Part shown: one piece after another, positions 17,634 through 29,427 of the stretch
How positions within the stretch are numbered: position 1 is the first letter of the stretch
Layout of the letters: each line of letters starts with the position of its first letter
Assembly (NCBI GenBank): GCA_013176395.1
Contig: JABMLP010000006.1
Location: 806,001-870,000 of the forward strand
DNA: 64,000 nucleotides
Reading direction: 5' to 3'
Source: Venturia oleaginea
Lineage: Eukaryota; Ascomycota; Dothideomycetes; Venturiales; Venturiaceae
Made by a program: the position numbers and the translations under genes
Notes under the pieces: generated by a model
What the model was told of the DNA's origin: nothing
Database searches by the model: none
The model's input: only the letters and a program-made list of their open reading frames with translations

Positions 17634-20100
17634 TTAAATCTGAACCTTCTGTCTTGCAATCGCTCGATCAAACGCGTCAATCATGGGCTGGTACAGCTTG
17701 TCCGGATCGCTATATGTTCCTGTGAAGAGTGACTCCTCCCTGATGGGAAACAGAATATCCCGTAGCTCTTCAGCCAAAAATATGAGGCCTTCATATACTG
17801 GAGGAAACTCCGCCGTGATGCCCTTAAATGCCTTCTTGTCCATATGTGCTCTCTTCATGTGCGAAATCTGAATGTAGCTTCCCCGGTACCAGTCTCGAAG
17901 CTGGCTTGCCTTTGGCAATCCTTGACCAGTCCCTTGGAGATGGCTAATGACCACCCAGAGAAAGACGTAGAAGAGCGACTCCAGATCATGTCGGTATGTG
18001 TGCGGCTTACCTTCGAGAACCTCAATCGCCATAAATTCCATAGTTCCAGTACGATGCCTTGCTCCACTAGGCCCGCCATCAAGCTCTTTCGCCAGATCCA
18101 AGTCGATCAGCTTGCCTCTTGAGTCTCCTTCCTGTTTTATTTCGGTAATGATGAGGTTGTTTTCTGAAATGTCGCGGTGGAGTATCTTTCCGTCGAAGTA
18201 CAGAGATCTGTGGCCTTTGATAACATCGCGACATGCCTCAAGCAGTTCATCGACAGAAGCGAACTCGTGAATCGCTCGTCCAGGAGGGGAAATGACTAGA
18301 CAGGAGAATATCCGATTCTCGAACGGCCCGTCGTCCTCATCAAGAGCCGTGAAACTGTTCGTGTTTGGCTCTGCTGGGCCATGCTCGCTGATGTCTCCAG
18401 CTGCATGGTCAACCTGCTTTTTAACCAGGCTTCCAATATCTGATCGTTTGCGGCTGCCCGATTTTGATCGCTTGCGACTGTTTGGGGGTCCTTCCCTCCG
18501 TTTCCGTTTCTGTCCAGAAGATGAAGCGCTGGTCAGGCTTATCCCTAGCCCTTTCGCCAGCAAGCTGCCTTGCGCTGTCGAATGGCTCAGGTTGATCGAG
18601 TCTTTCCTGGCCGATCTAAATGTTTTCGGTTTCCCAAATTGGAGTCCTTGTCGGAAGTTATGTATTGTCTCCAGATCTTGATGACCAAACAGCTCTGCCA
18701 CGCCCCAAACCTTTCTTTCCTTGGCCAGCTTCAAAAGTTGTCCCTCCGAATGCCTCTTGTCCGATCTCCACGCGAACTTGACCACGTATTTCCACTCTTC
18801 TGAGTCAGGCATCTTGGCTCGGTAACAGGTAGTTCCTCTGCAGACTATCGACTTTTGAGATGCGATAGGTTTGTCTTCCAAGTAGAGGCGTCCTTCCCTC
18901 TCCTTCCCGTCTCCTTTGAACAAAATGTATTTGCCTATCTCGTCCTCTTTGATATGGGTGTTCACGCCCAGCTCTTGATCGCTCATCAGAGAATACCCGG
19001 CCACAATCTTGATAAAACGATATGGATACTGGTGAATGCTGAATTTCTCGCAGCTGTATAGCCCAGATCGGTCGAACATCCACAACTCCATGCTGGACCC
19101 TCGAACAAAGAAGCCGTGTAGGAACAGACGCGTGGGTTGGCTCGCAAATACCTCTCGTGCGTGACCGCAGAAGCTGAGCAATTCCTCTGTGTATTTTCCC
19201 CGAATTTCGCTTTGCTTTAGTTCTCCGAGGACCCGTACATCCTTCCAGTGATATGTCTTTCCGTGCTTGGAAATGTGGGAGGGGGCGAGAAAGAGGTCTG
19301 GCTTGCGCTTGCAGTCGGAGCCGATTAGCGGTAGGTCTGGAGACGCGTAATACGTGCTGCGGCCTCCTTTTAAAAATCTCTGCTGAAAGCTCCAGAACCA
19401 ATTAAGAAAAGCATTCTGGGACGGAACTTGTGGATATTCTGTCCAGCGGCCATCTACGATTCGCGGGTTCGCTTCCTGAGCGATCTGGTCCGCCTCAACT
19501 GACCACTCCTTGTCCTCGAAGTACTTGTCGTAGAAGCCTTCAGTATCCGTGTAGACGCAGCCATTTATCTCTTGGAGTATGCGCTCATCGATGTCGTCGT
19601 GTGTCTGGTCGTTGCTGGCTCGCTGGGAGGAGGAAGTGGATTTGATAGGTGTGTCGAGGACGAATTTGTTGAATATCGTTGGCGGTGTGGATTTTAGGGT
19701 GACTGTCGCAAATACGGCATGCCAAACCTTCTGATCGTTTGCATGGCTATTGATTGCTTCAAGCAAAGGAACAACTAATTGTAGATCAAAATCGCTAGAG
19801 ACTACCACGGTTGTGAACTGGAGTATATCTGCGCGCAGGCTTTCGCGACCTGTTCTCGACCGTAGTTTTTCCGCTGCAGGTAGACTTTGCAACGAGAATA
19901 ATAGCTTGATTACAAAATTCTTCGCCTCTATATTGGGTCAGTTGGTTCGTAAAGACGGAATGCAGGAAATTGGTACCTGATGATGCTTCAAAAGGCATAC
20001 CCATCCCCTCGTGGCCCGCTTTCAAGACACGGCGAAACTCATCTAGTCCATCCTCAATGGGGTTGCTCGCGATGATGTCTACATCGAAGGCTGTAGACAT
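17634..20100 (-). CDS. FunK1-type fungal protein kinase
   Basis: There are two exons on the minus strand, 20100-19977 and 19873-17634, joined across a 103-bp GT-AG intron (19976-19874) that keeps the frame (phase 1). The protein is 787 residues from MSTAFDVDIIAS. The N-terminal half is the family's long non-kinase region. A Ser/Arg/Lys-rich insert (KRKRREGPPNSRKRSKS) precedes the kinase core. The catalytic loop is HRDISENNLI, with the Asp near residue 609; the metal-binding triplet is DLD (IDLDLAKE) in place of DFG; the activation region is RTGTMEFMAIEVL. The YRHDLESLFYVFLWV motif is diagnostic of FunK1 kinases, which are expanded in multicellular fungi and of largely unknown substrate. All key residues are present and the frame is open, so the gene looks functional. 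A nuclear location is possible from the basic insert; this is inference. Confidence 0.9.
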
Positions 20101-20277
20101 AGCCAGAGGTTGGCTGTGCTGCTGACAGGGCAAGAAAGGGCGCTGGAGGTGTGTGTGAACGAGGAGGAGAGTGTCGCGTCGAGGATTGCTAGATATGAAA
20201 TCTGAATGTGGAAAGCGAACCGCGTAAACGCAACTCGAGGTGTTGGCCACTCTGTTTAGTGCCTTATTGCCTGACGT

Positions 20278-20477
20278 TTATGCACGTGCACCGCTGATGG
20301 TCGGCTCCTTTGCACAAGAGAGAACTTTATTTACAGAGGGTCTACGTAACACCGGCATAGGTCTAGCCTTCATGTGCCAGTTGAATCGATAGTTGTCAGG
20401 GAAGCCAAAAAAATTCATTTTGAACAAGAGGGCTAAGTTAATGGGATTTGATGAAAATTCCTGAATTCTAGTCACCT
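20278..20477. other. Short spacer without a supported gene
   Basis: A 67-codon minus-strand frame (20481-20278) has no recognisable motif and overlaps the end of the kinase pseudogene. I do not call it. Confidence 0.4.
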
Positions 20478-21058
20478 TCAATCCTTGCCGTTTCCCTCAA
20501 ACCACTTATCCTGCAGCAATTCTTTGGCAGTGGGTCTGTCTCTTGGATCAAGTTTCATTATCTTGCAAACGAAATCCCTATCCTCTCTTGAAACTTCGCT
20601 TGCACTCACCAGGCTGAAAGGTTTTCTCTATGACTCTGGGACGTTATCAAACACGTATTGTATGACGAGTTCGGGCTCCTTTTGTAAGAATGTAGATCAT
20701 GTATCAGACATGTGATGTGGATTGTTAAGACACCGGATTGCTGCATTCCAGATGTAAACAGTCATTCTTTGTTATTTGCACTGTAGAATGGCCTACATAA
20801 CCTGATTGAACTGCCCTTATGGCGAGAACATGCAACTCTATGTCCATTCAACTCAACAACTCTGTATTTCGCTCGATCTCTTCCCTTTTCCGCCTCACCT
20901 CCCCCAAACAATTCAGCATACCTTGGTAGAAATGGACCGAAGTACTTGAAATGCTGCATCAGAATATGGACATCATAGCCTTCATCGTCGAAGGTGACTC
21001 CACGAGGTGCCATAATGTCGAAATTGCCCCCATATATAAGCCTTATGAGCTGCAACAA
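20478..21058 (-). pseudogene. Protein kinase C-lobe fragment
   Basis: On the minus strand, 21058-20762 reads LLQLIRLIYGGNFDIMAPRG, then DDEGYDVHILMQHFKYFGPF, a kinase C-lobe with the late-helix FGPF motif. The sequence continues through stops to about 20715-20478, which reads REDRDFVCKIMKLDPRDRPT and then AKELLQDKWFEGNGKD before a stop. The LDPRDRPTAKELLQ.WF pattern is kinase subdomain XI of the SRPK-like fungal kinases. The catalytic loop, DFG and whole N-lobe are missing, and at least two in-frame stops separate the pieces, so this is a dead fragment. It is unrelated in sequence to the neighbouring FunK1 kinase. Confidence 0.75.
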
Positions 21059-21402
21059 AACCTCAAGTTAGTGACTAATCGTCACATAAAGAGGGAGGTT
21101 TGAAAAGGGCAAAATGGCTTCACTCTCTCCCTCACTTCGATGCTCGTACCATTCTGCTCCTCTGCACTCCTTCGCTGCTCGTACAAATCCTCGTGTGAGT
21201 GATCATCCAACCAGCTCACTCTCTTCCAAACCGGAGCCGCATCACTAGTCTGGGTTCTGTCCGACTCTATCGGGGTGTCGAAATCGAATTGAAGCCAAGA
21301 AAGTCGATTGTCGATATATGGTTCCGATGAGCGAACTTCCCGTAGGTGAGATTCGCAGACTGGCGTACCTTGGATTGAAAGATCCAAATCATCGGCCTCA
21401 TT
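21059..21402 (-). other. 101-codon frame of unknown status
   Basis: A minus-strand frame, 21387-21082, encodes a charged 101-residue peptide (SYPYIDNRLSWLQ-like region, then VWKRVSWLDDHSHEDLYEQ). No family is recognised. It could be part of the decayed kinase gene, whose N-terminal region should lie here, or of the 3' UTR of the next gene. Confidence 0.25.
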
Positions 21403-23080
21403 TTAACTTTCCGGTCGAAGGCTATTCCTGGAGGACGCAGCATCTGGCAGGATACCGATACCTGCTTGTTCTGCCACGACCGTCGCCATACCAGTCCTGC
21501 TAGGCGATCTGATTACTATTGTAGACGTGCTCACTCGAATTGTATTTGCGCGCGGGGCATTCAATGAAACTCTGCGGGCGGCTTTGGTAGAGATGGTCGT
21601 AAAGATGGCGTCGTCAAGGTCGATCCTGTCTTGGTCCTCCTCTTCAATCTTAAATTCAAGCATCGTTCTTGGTGCGTTGTCACCACTCCACGGCTCGTCC
21701 CACATGTACTGCATTGGTGTCCCACTCCTTGAGATGCCTGGTGCAGATGAGCCGCGTGCGGATATGAATCCAGCTTCCATCAAGCTAGCACTCGCCGCAG
21801 CTGTTGCCGAAGTAGAGTTTGGGCTCGTCATCATCCCGGGTCCTTTGGCAACCATTTCCAAGACTCCTCCTTTGTTAGGACTAGAGAGTGTAGCATCGGA
21901 GAAAGAGCTTGTGTCTTCTCCCAAGTATTTCGTCATTATTGAACCAAACGGCGCGGCATGCGAGAGGTCACTAGAAATTACAGAGATGGTGGAACTAGTA
22001 AACTTTACCAGAAGAATACGGAGGGCAGGAATACAGGCACATATCTGATTTTTACAGCGTTAGCATGTGTCTTGTGTGTGATATACTATTCATTGGAGCA
22101 ACCTACCACGCCCAAGTCGACTTCGATCGCAGCGCTCATGAACATGCCGTAGGATTCCCAGGTTTGGTCTTAACTGCTGATCAAACTTCGCTTGTGTAAA
22201 AGGCTCTCACTGCTCCAGGGGCACAGATGAGGAAACCAGTTCCGACGAAGATGAAGGCTCCAATTCTTCGTGGCCTTGAAAGCTCAAGCCGGGCTATCAA
22301 AGGTATGGGTAGTATGGTAACCATAAGGTCCGCAACAGTGTTGGCGATCCCACACCCCACTGTCAACCTTTTATCGTCCCAGCAACGTGAATTTGGCATT
22401 CGGGGCCACACCCAGAAGGCTCGTATAGGACTATACGAAAGAATCAGACCTGAAGATGCCAAATCCACCAATTGTACTTACTCGCATTGAACCAGCGTCA
22501 GAAGCACAAGAATGAGCATGGTGGCTACTGAGTAAATAGAAGCAACGTGAATGAAACGGCGAAATGACTTCATACTGCCACCTTGGACGAGGCGGTAATA
22601 GAAGGAAAGGAGGCTCTGGCGCGTGAAGCACGCTGCCACTGCATAGAGCATTTTCGTTGCCCATCCGACTTGAAGAGCCGCTAGACAAAATCAACGTGAG
22701 CCAAAGATGGTGACAAAAGCGGCCTACCGGGTATTTCTGTAAGAGGGATATCCCAAATATGTCTTGACCAACCGAATCGAACGTTGGCCAGGATCACGCA
22801 CGCAGTAAACCCAGCAGTCGCTATCTGAGATTGATCAGCGTGATGGAGAATTTGGTTGAATTTTTTTCCCTTGACTTACTAGAGCTATTATTATACACAA
22901 ATCGTCGATGCCAAACCATCGAAGTAGGTACACACGAACATAGAGACGTAAAAACACCACGAACGTAACAAGTGACATCAATACAACATTCACAATGATC
23001 AAAGTATTCCCTCGTGTCTCTGGATTGAGGTGGTTTTCAGGTGGCCATTTCGAGATGACTTCAATTGGTATTTCCCTCAT
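21403..23080 (-). CDS. Fungal rhodopsin-domain (PTH11-like) membrane protein, possible lesion
   Basis: Exons on the minus strand are 23080-22880, 22824-22728, 22680-22482, 22430-about 22185, about 22165-22107, and 22044-21403. The seven-helix domain shows family hallmarks: RLYVRVYLLRWFGIDDLCII in exon 1, FGWSRHIWDIPL, SLLSFYYRLVQ, VQCDPIRAFW with CWDDKR, and CGIANTVADLMVTILPIPLI, then AAIEVDLGVICACIPALR. A long Ser-rich cytoplasmic tail of about 200 residues follows. The family (fungal rhodopsin domain, PF20684-like) is thought to sense extracellular signals at the plasma membrane. Introns 1-3 and the last one keep the frame. Between VRAFYTSE and QTWESYG I found no canonical intron of usable length, and a stop lies between, so the gene may carry a frame lesion there. 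Its own start is supported by frame and domain. Confidence 0.72.
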
Positions 23081-24008
23081 TGTGAAATAGAAGGCATGAA
23101 AGAAGGAGAGAAATGACAGGTAGTAAACACGGAAGGAAGGAAGGAGGTAAATTCTTCAGCTCAAAGGCGCTCGCAGAAGCAATATCGGACAAGGTGATGG
23201 CAAGTAGGCTGCAGTGAAACGTAACGACGAGATGCTGTTGGTGGTGAGATGAGAAGAAGTCTGTTATCGTGGCTGAGACAGGGTGTATAAGCAAAGGGAC
23301 ATGCCGGACATGACATGGGAAATCCAAGGATCGATAGAAGGTCCATAGAATAGCGAAGGAAGCACACCATCCACAAAACGCCAATGGTTTGATCGCGGCC
23401 CGTACGTTCAGGCTTGCTCTTTGTGTCGTGTCGTGTAGAGCAGGGTGCGAAGTCTGAGGAACACAGCGCCATGCCGCGAGACCGATGATCGAACACGACG
23501 CACTGCAAAGCGGCGGCCCTGAATAGAGGATGGATACGAGGTGCTGCTTGGTGGTGTCAAATCTGTTCATCTGACTTTGGAGCGACGTAAAGGACGCATG
23601 TTCTGGATGCTGCAACAGTGGGCATACATATATTCTCCAGACTTGGCTTGGTGCGACATAGGAGGATTTGGCTACACAGAGGCAAAGAATCTGAGACGCA
23701 GGAAATGATACGGAGGCAGTGAGAGAAGCTTCGCCATGGGTTTGAGTAAGAGGAACAATACGCTCAATAAGGTCTATCCCGACCAACTTCCGAAATGTTT
23801 CCGTCAACGTGCCCTTTATATCTCCCACTTCCACCCAGTTACCTCCAACTAATTTGCAATTCCTCTCGGCCCAAGTATTGAACCATTGCTTGTGGGCCTA
23901 GTTAAGCTTATCTAGAGCGATTAAAGTGCAATCAATCAATCATATTCATAACCGCAGGCAAGCTTTGTACAGCGAATGTTCCATACGAGTTGGTGTTGAG
24001 CATCGCCT
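23081..24008. other. Intergenic, no gene called
   Basis: This is upstream sequence of the rhodopsin-domain gene. A 257-codon minus-strand frame (23834-23061) runs through it into exon 1 of that gene in another frame. It has a Cys/Ser-rich, non-protein-like composition and no motif, so I treat it as chance. Confidence 0.5.
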
Positions 24009-25257
24009 CTATTGATCGAAAACAATCGACCAATCTTCTGCTTTCATGAAATCTTCCAAGCTTGTCATTGGGCAGTCAAATCCAGCCTGATCATCATTAT
24101 TAGTAAGACAAACACATGTTCGCGAGGAAGGACTCAAGAAGACCTTTCGAATATCCTCAGCTTTCAACAAAGTCTCAACACCACCATCGTACCCAGGTTT
24201 ACTTGAATAGGAGAACATATCTGCCAGCTCCTCGCCGAACATCCTGTCCGGATTATTTTGCGCCATTTCCTCATCACTGATTTGCACATACTTCGCTTGC
24301 TTGCCTGTGACTCTGGACCAGGTCGCGAGAAATTCTGTCCAAGAAGAGGTAGTGCCTTCTGCCATGTAATGTTTTCCCGGACCCATTAGCGCAACGCCAT
24401 AGATGAAGGACCCAAGATCTTCCTTCACGGCTAGATGAGGAACGGGAAAGTCAAGAACTGTGGTGAAGGACATTTGGAAGGTGCCAGGAGAAAGCTAGAG
24501 TTCATTGTCAGGATTGCAGATGAATGAGGAAATGAGAAGTGGAAAAGAGACTGACCTTTGTAAAGTATGCACCAGGTGCCAATTGATAACTGCTCATAAA
24601 GTAGCCCGTCTGCACACAGCTCATCTTCTTCGCCAACTCTGGATACTTCTCCTCCACATAGCCTGGGAACACTTCCGCCTTCGCATCGAAATGATACAAT
24701 TCTTGGAATTTTCCATCACTGCACTTCCTCGCGTAGCTGAGCGTGCTGGCGATGAGACCCATTTCATCCAATCCCTTCACAATTTCTAATCGTTGTTAGC
24801 TTGTCCAGACAAGGAGTCTAAAGATCAAATCATCTTTCTCTCCAATGAATTGCTTGACCTAACCACCAAGGGATCAATTGATAATAACCGTACCAGGAGA
24901 TCCAGCAGCATCAGCAATATTCTTTCCCTGCCTCAATTCAACATCAAACGCATATTTCCTACATGTAACACCTTGAGCCTCCGCTGCAGCACGAGCATCA
25001 GGTCGAAAGAACGGCTCCCAATAATTCGTCACCGAAAAGATGAAATTCGCGCCATTGAAAGCCGTGACAAGCGACGCAACATCATCAAGATCCGCTTGTA
25101 CAATCTCAACGCCTGACTTGGAGAGTTCGAGAACGGCAGGCGATGAAGGATTGCGAGTCAATCCGCGCACCTTGTAGGCAGGATCCTGGAGGAACCGGCG
25201 GGCAACAGAGCCACCTTGGTTGCCAGTTATGCCGATGACGACAAGGATTTTGGACAT
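24009..25257 (-). CDS. NmrA-like NAD(P)-binding protein
   Basis: Four exons on the minus strand: 25257-24894, 24785-24556, 24494 to about 24145, then a short last exon to the stop at 24009. The last intron is 57 bp and stop-free, with a TACTAAT branch site, so reading through it would also stay open. The protein begins MSKILVVIGITGNQGGSVAR, a Rossmann fold with the GxxGxxG dinucleotide-binding loop. It continues with VRGLTRNPSSPAV, the typical discriminating Arg after strand 2, and VEIVQADLDDVASL. ANFIFSVTNYWE and GKHYMAEGTTSSWTEF are typical of the NmrA/HSCARG branch of atypical short-chain dehydrogenases. Such proteins sense NADP(H) balance or act as tailoring reductases. The usual catalytic Tyr-x-x-x-Lys is not evident, favouring a regulatory or sensor role. 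All introns preserve frame and the gene looks intact. Confidence 0.88.
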
Positions 25258-26470
25258 TATATTGTTGAGTGTGAGGGTTTGAAAGCGGACAAAGGCGCGC
25301 GAGATTGAAATTGGGTAGTGGAAGGATGCAGTCTCAGCGGGAAACACACTTGTTTTGGAGGCTCAAGTCTGCGCTAAAGTCCAAGCAAACACCAAAATCA
25401 TTACTAGCACAGCGGAGCTGTCGAATGAAGTCCCTTGCTACAAGTCCATGAATCTAGCCATTCAATAGCAGTTCCTTAGCTCAGGGCAATATTATTTAAG
25501 TCCTAGCAACTTCATGCCCAGAATCGCCACTAATTTATAGGTATCAATCTCGAATTTGATTTGACGGTCTTGCTTTCCAATATTGATTTCCAAGCTCAAT
25601 ATCTTCGATCTATACATACCTTCAGGTCACAGCCCCAATCCAGATTGGTTCCTCATTGTTCAAAATTCACAAGCCAAACCCAGATTGACAAGCAGGATTC
25701 CAACCCTAGAAAATGATCTCCAGCTGCTCCAAGCGACCAGCACCTTTTTCGCAAGACAGCATCCCACGTGCCTTTCTCTAACTCCAGACAGATCTAGAGG
25801 CAAGACTGCGCGCACCACCGCATCAATCAAGATAACCTTGCGCTAAGATCTGTGCCGATCGAACGGTATAACCAGGCTGTGCAGAACTGGGGTGGCTCCA
25901 GAGATTGGCGAAAGCTTGTGTTCTGCTTTGGACAGAGAAATGTGAGAAGATGGCAGCACTAATGAAGGGCTACGATCTCTGCCTCAAGCCTATCCCGTTC
26001 AGCAGAAAAGATTTCTGGCTAGATTTATGCAAATATCTAGATGGGGTATCACTACTCCTTTTCCCACTCCCCAATACCAAAGCTTCCCAGTTCTACTCTC
26101 AGTGACCAAGTTTTTGATATCCAACCTTTTGCCATGACTGCAAAAGCAACCACTACACCTGGGTAGACGTGCATAGAGCAAGATTGACTTGCACAAAGCG
26201 AAAGTTGCGTCCAGCCACTGGCAGCAGACGCCTGGTCTCCCCATCAGAATGCTGAGCGACGATGCAGGTAAACGCTGCATGGCTGCCCCAGCGCCCATAG
26301 CCATCGTATATTGTAGCGAAACTGCCTACAAGACCAGTTGGCGAGTGTAGCCCAAATCTTCGCGAGGTGACTATTCACACGAGTCCTTCCGAGTGGCTCA
26401 GCCGCCGAGTGGGAGCTTGAACGCTGTGCTGATGTGATGTTTCGACGTACGTTCACGCATCATTTTTAAT
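25258..26470. other. Intergenic, no gene seen
   Basis: About 1.2 kb lies between the NmrA-like gene and the 3' end of the Tfb3 gene. The frames are short and motif-free. Confidence 0.5.
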
Positions 26471-27656
26471 TCAGAAAACGTCGTCCATAGTGGAATCCCC
26501 GGTAGTGAGGGCATTGCCTGCCATTTGTACCATGACTGGTGGCTCGTCGCCAATGATGACACCCAGTCCTGAAAATGCGTCACAGAGTGCTCGTTGTCTG
26601 TGCTCATGGAAACTAATGCCTCCGGCAAGAGCTCTGTCGTCCTTGGCAAGAACGTCGAATGCTTTCCATCGGTACTGGTCGTAAATCTGGTAGTATTCCC
26701 TTCTGTCGTCCATGCCATCGAACGGATCGTAAGGCTTCTCCTTCTTCTTTTCTGGCTCGACGTGTGTCTTCAGTCCCTTGATGATCGGAGCAGTAGGGGC
26801 AATATCCCCAGCTTCCTCGATGTCCCTTCTGTCCTTGACCTTCTTAGCTCGCCTAAGAGTTGCCAATTTGCTCTGTTTCGCCAGCTCGGTAGCATCACCA
26901 CCGGCCTCGAGTTGTCTGATGAGTTCACGCCGCTGCTCGTCTTTTACCCTGCGCTCCTCCTCTTCCTCCAACCTCTCTTTCTTCCTCCTCTCTCGTTCCG
27001 CTCGTTTTTCCAGCTCTTGACGCTTCGTAAAGTCATCTGTCCCTGCCTTGGCGCGTTTGAGGTTCTTTTCGATCAGATCAAGGTTGGCTGCTTGGTAGGC
27101 TTTTATTTCCCGCTCTGTTGCTTCGACATCGATGCGATGTATGAGATTGAAGGTGGCGTCTTCGACTTGCTGCAAGTAGTCATTGTAGTCCCGGAGCGTC
27201 TCGAAATCGGATTCTTCTCGATTGTAACTAAAAGCTCAGGGTCAGTCAGAACTCGGGTCATGATGCAAAGGACCAGCAAGCGTACACCGCGGCGATTCTT
27301 GCCCGTATATCTACTTCTCTCTCGAGCGCCAGATCTGTGAAAGTAGGCACTCTGAATTTATTCCCACGTAGTGTCTTGCCGCATCCGGCTATGGGGCATG
27401 TTGCAGGTCCAGAGGAAAAGAGGCGATCAACGCATGAGTTGCAAAGTCTATGGTAGCACTCCGGGTTGATCTTGAACATCATAGACTTGTTGAGATAGCG
27501 GCGAGAGTGACAGACTGGACATTCTTCATCTGGAACCTTGTCTGCACCATGGTCAGTATTTCCTGGCTTGCGCATGTTGAGGTTTGCCATGTTGCGGAGG
27601 AGCTCACCACCGTCGTCTTGCGGCTTTCCACCAGCACCTGTAGTTTGCTTCGACAT
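26471..27656 (-). CDS. TFB3: TFIIH/CAK subunit Tfb3 (MAT1), RING finger protein
   Basis: Two exons, 27656-27286 and 27227-26471, flank a 58-bp intron; the join GT|T restores the Val of AAVYNREESDF. The protein is 375 residues. Residues 46 to about 95 are a C3HC4 RING (CPVC...CYHRLCNSCVDRLF...CPIAGC), followed by LRGNKFRVPTFTDLALEREV, the signature continuation of MAT1. The central region is a long K/E/R-rich coiled coil (YNREESDFETLRDYNDYL onwards). Tfb3 bridges the Cdk7-type kinase and cyclin H to core TFIIH and is required for polymerase II CTD phosphorylation and repair. Length and order match the family. It sits between two membrane-protein genes with no functional link. The minus-strand start ATG follows a short pyrimidine-rich leader. 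Confidence 0.95.
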
Positions 27657-28063
27657 CTTGACCAGTAAAATGTACGATGCTAAGCAATTCGAGACACCGC
27701 AGACGGCGGTGGCTGTTGCTTGAGAACGGCGCTCAGAATGAAGGTTGGAGGCAATTGCGGAAGAAGCCGAGCACTAGTCCCGTATTGATCACAAGGATTA
27801 CCAATTCAGCATCGTTTGAAATTTCCTTTTGCTGTGCCGGCATCACCGATTTCACGGCAAGAGAGTCTTCTGAGATGCATAGGAGTCAATTGAGACAATG
27901 TGTTGATGGTAGTGAGTTAATTATAGTACTTAAATGCTTTCCTAAAAGGGATATATCGATCTCAAACGAAAGAAGTAGCGTAGACAAACCATCTAGCTTT
28001 ACAAGAGAAGTGAAAGAAACCTATTCCACACAAACACACACCATGATCATATTGAGACCTCAA
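27657..28063. other. Intergenic, no gene seen
   Basis: This is the promoter side of Tfb3 and the 3' flank of the second rhodopsin-domain gene. No other coding signal is seen. Confidence 0.5.
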
Positions 28064-29427
28064 TCAAAATCGACCGCCCTGAATCGTAACCTGATAGCCG
28101 AAGCCAGGTTCACGGCCTTGATAAACATCATCATCAAAGCAAGCATAGCTCGGCGGCCTAGGTAGGCTCTTGTCAAGGTTAAGCCGTGGACTCCCCTTTC
28201 GCTTGGCGTAAGTTTTGACTTCTTTCGCTTGATTGCCTTGGAACCACACTCGGCCCCCCTGATCACCTCCAGTAGTATTGAAATAACTTCCGAGAAGCTT
28301 CTCATCAGTCACTACCGGCACGGATTTCTTATCCTGTAGGAACTTCTTGGAGGAAGAAGAAGATACAGAGCGGCTGAACGAGTAATCTGATGGCCACGGT
28401 ATGCAGCGAGAAGCTGCCGGATCCTCTTTGAAGTATGATTTGAGTGCAGGTGCGGAGGCGCATATGACTGCAATATGAGCTTCGACAGCGAGCCAAAGCA
28501 AAGCCTGGAGGGCATCCCAAGTGGTATCATATGTATAGAAATAGAGATGCGGGATTGCGGCAAGCCTGAGAATGCCAGCGAGACATACACTACGATTTAT
28601 ATTAGCTTGGTGGAACATGTACCTTTCAGACAAGCACTTACAATAAGCCAAGGCCAAAAAGAAGCCCCAGTGCCAGCTTTTGACGCTTGGAGATTTGAAG
28701 CTTCCACAGTAGTAACGCCGGCAAGCCACATGCAACAAAATCGTGCAAGACGCTGACGACAGCGGAGGCAATCAGATTCGACGCCTCTCCATGGCATTGA
28801 AATTTCCCTTTGTGCTGAGCGGACCAAGCAGGATCGACCTGTTTCCAAAACGCTTCCAAAGGGTTGCAGGTGAAGAGTAGATTAATGAAGAAGTAGAGGA
28901 AGTATATGACCACGGAGACAATAGCTGCCCACACCGCATACATGAAGGGGGTTGATATCGTTCCCCTTGCTAGACGTCGATAGAAGAGAAGTATTGAGAT
29001 CTTAGTCACTGATGTGGAGACCAGATAGAGAAGCTCGATAGAAATAAGGATCTGTCTGGCTTTCTCGAGCCTAGGAAGAGGATTGTTCCAAACGTGACGA
29101 TCAAATCCATAGCGAGTAAAGGCCAAGCAAAGTGCCACTGTGAGGCCCGTCAAGGGTATCTGTACACTTTAGTTTTTCAGTATGGCTTTGTGGTCGAGGT
29201 GATCTTACCATATTGAAGACGATCAAAGCATCGTCAATGCCTGGATTTTTTGATCTTCGTAGGCGAGCCCATATCCGGAGAGAGACAATGATATATGACG
29301 ATACGATCAAGAGAACTAAAAAGAATATAACACCCCAGCTCCGAGTCTCCGGTGGGTTTGTGAAGTTGAACGGCCATGTTGCGATGACGGAGAGTGGAGG
29401 GTGGAGTGCATCAACTCGGGGCGCCAT
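28064..29427 (-). CDS. Fungal rhodopsin-domain (PTH11-like) membrane protein
   Basis: Three exons, 29427-29209, 29159-28642 and 28589-28064, have clean GT-AG introns that keep frame. The protein has about 420 residues and starts MAPRVDALHPPLSV. Family signatures in order are ARLRRSKNPGIDDALIVFNM (the GxDD after helix 2), RYGFDRHVWNNPLPRLEKA (the conserved G.H.W), KISILLFYRRL, FTCNPLEAFWKQVDPAW, GLPALLLWKLQISKRQKLAL, and HIAVICASAPALKSYF. A Ser-rich cytoplasmic tail follows. The protein would be a seven-helix plasma-membrane receptor-like protein; ligands for this group are mostly unknown. It shares family but not close sequence with the gene at 21403-23080. No lesion is seen. Confidence 0.9.

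Noticed and set aside
23061..23834. 257-codon minus-strand open frame
   Set aside because: It overlaps exon 1 of the rhodopsin-domain gene in another frame, has a Cys/Ser-rich composition and no motif, so it is most likely chance.
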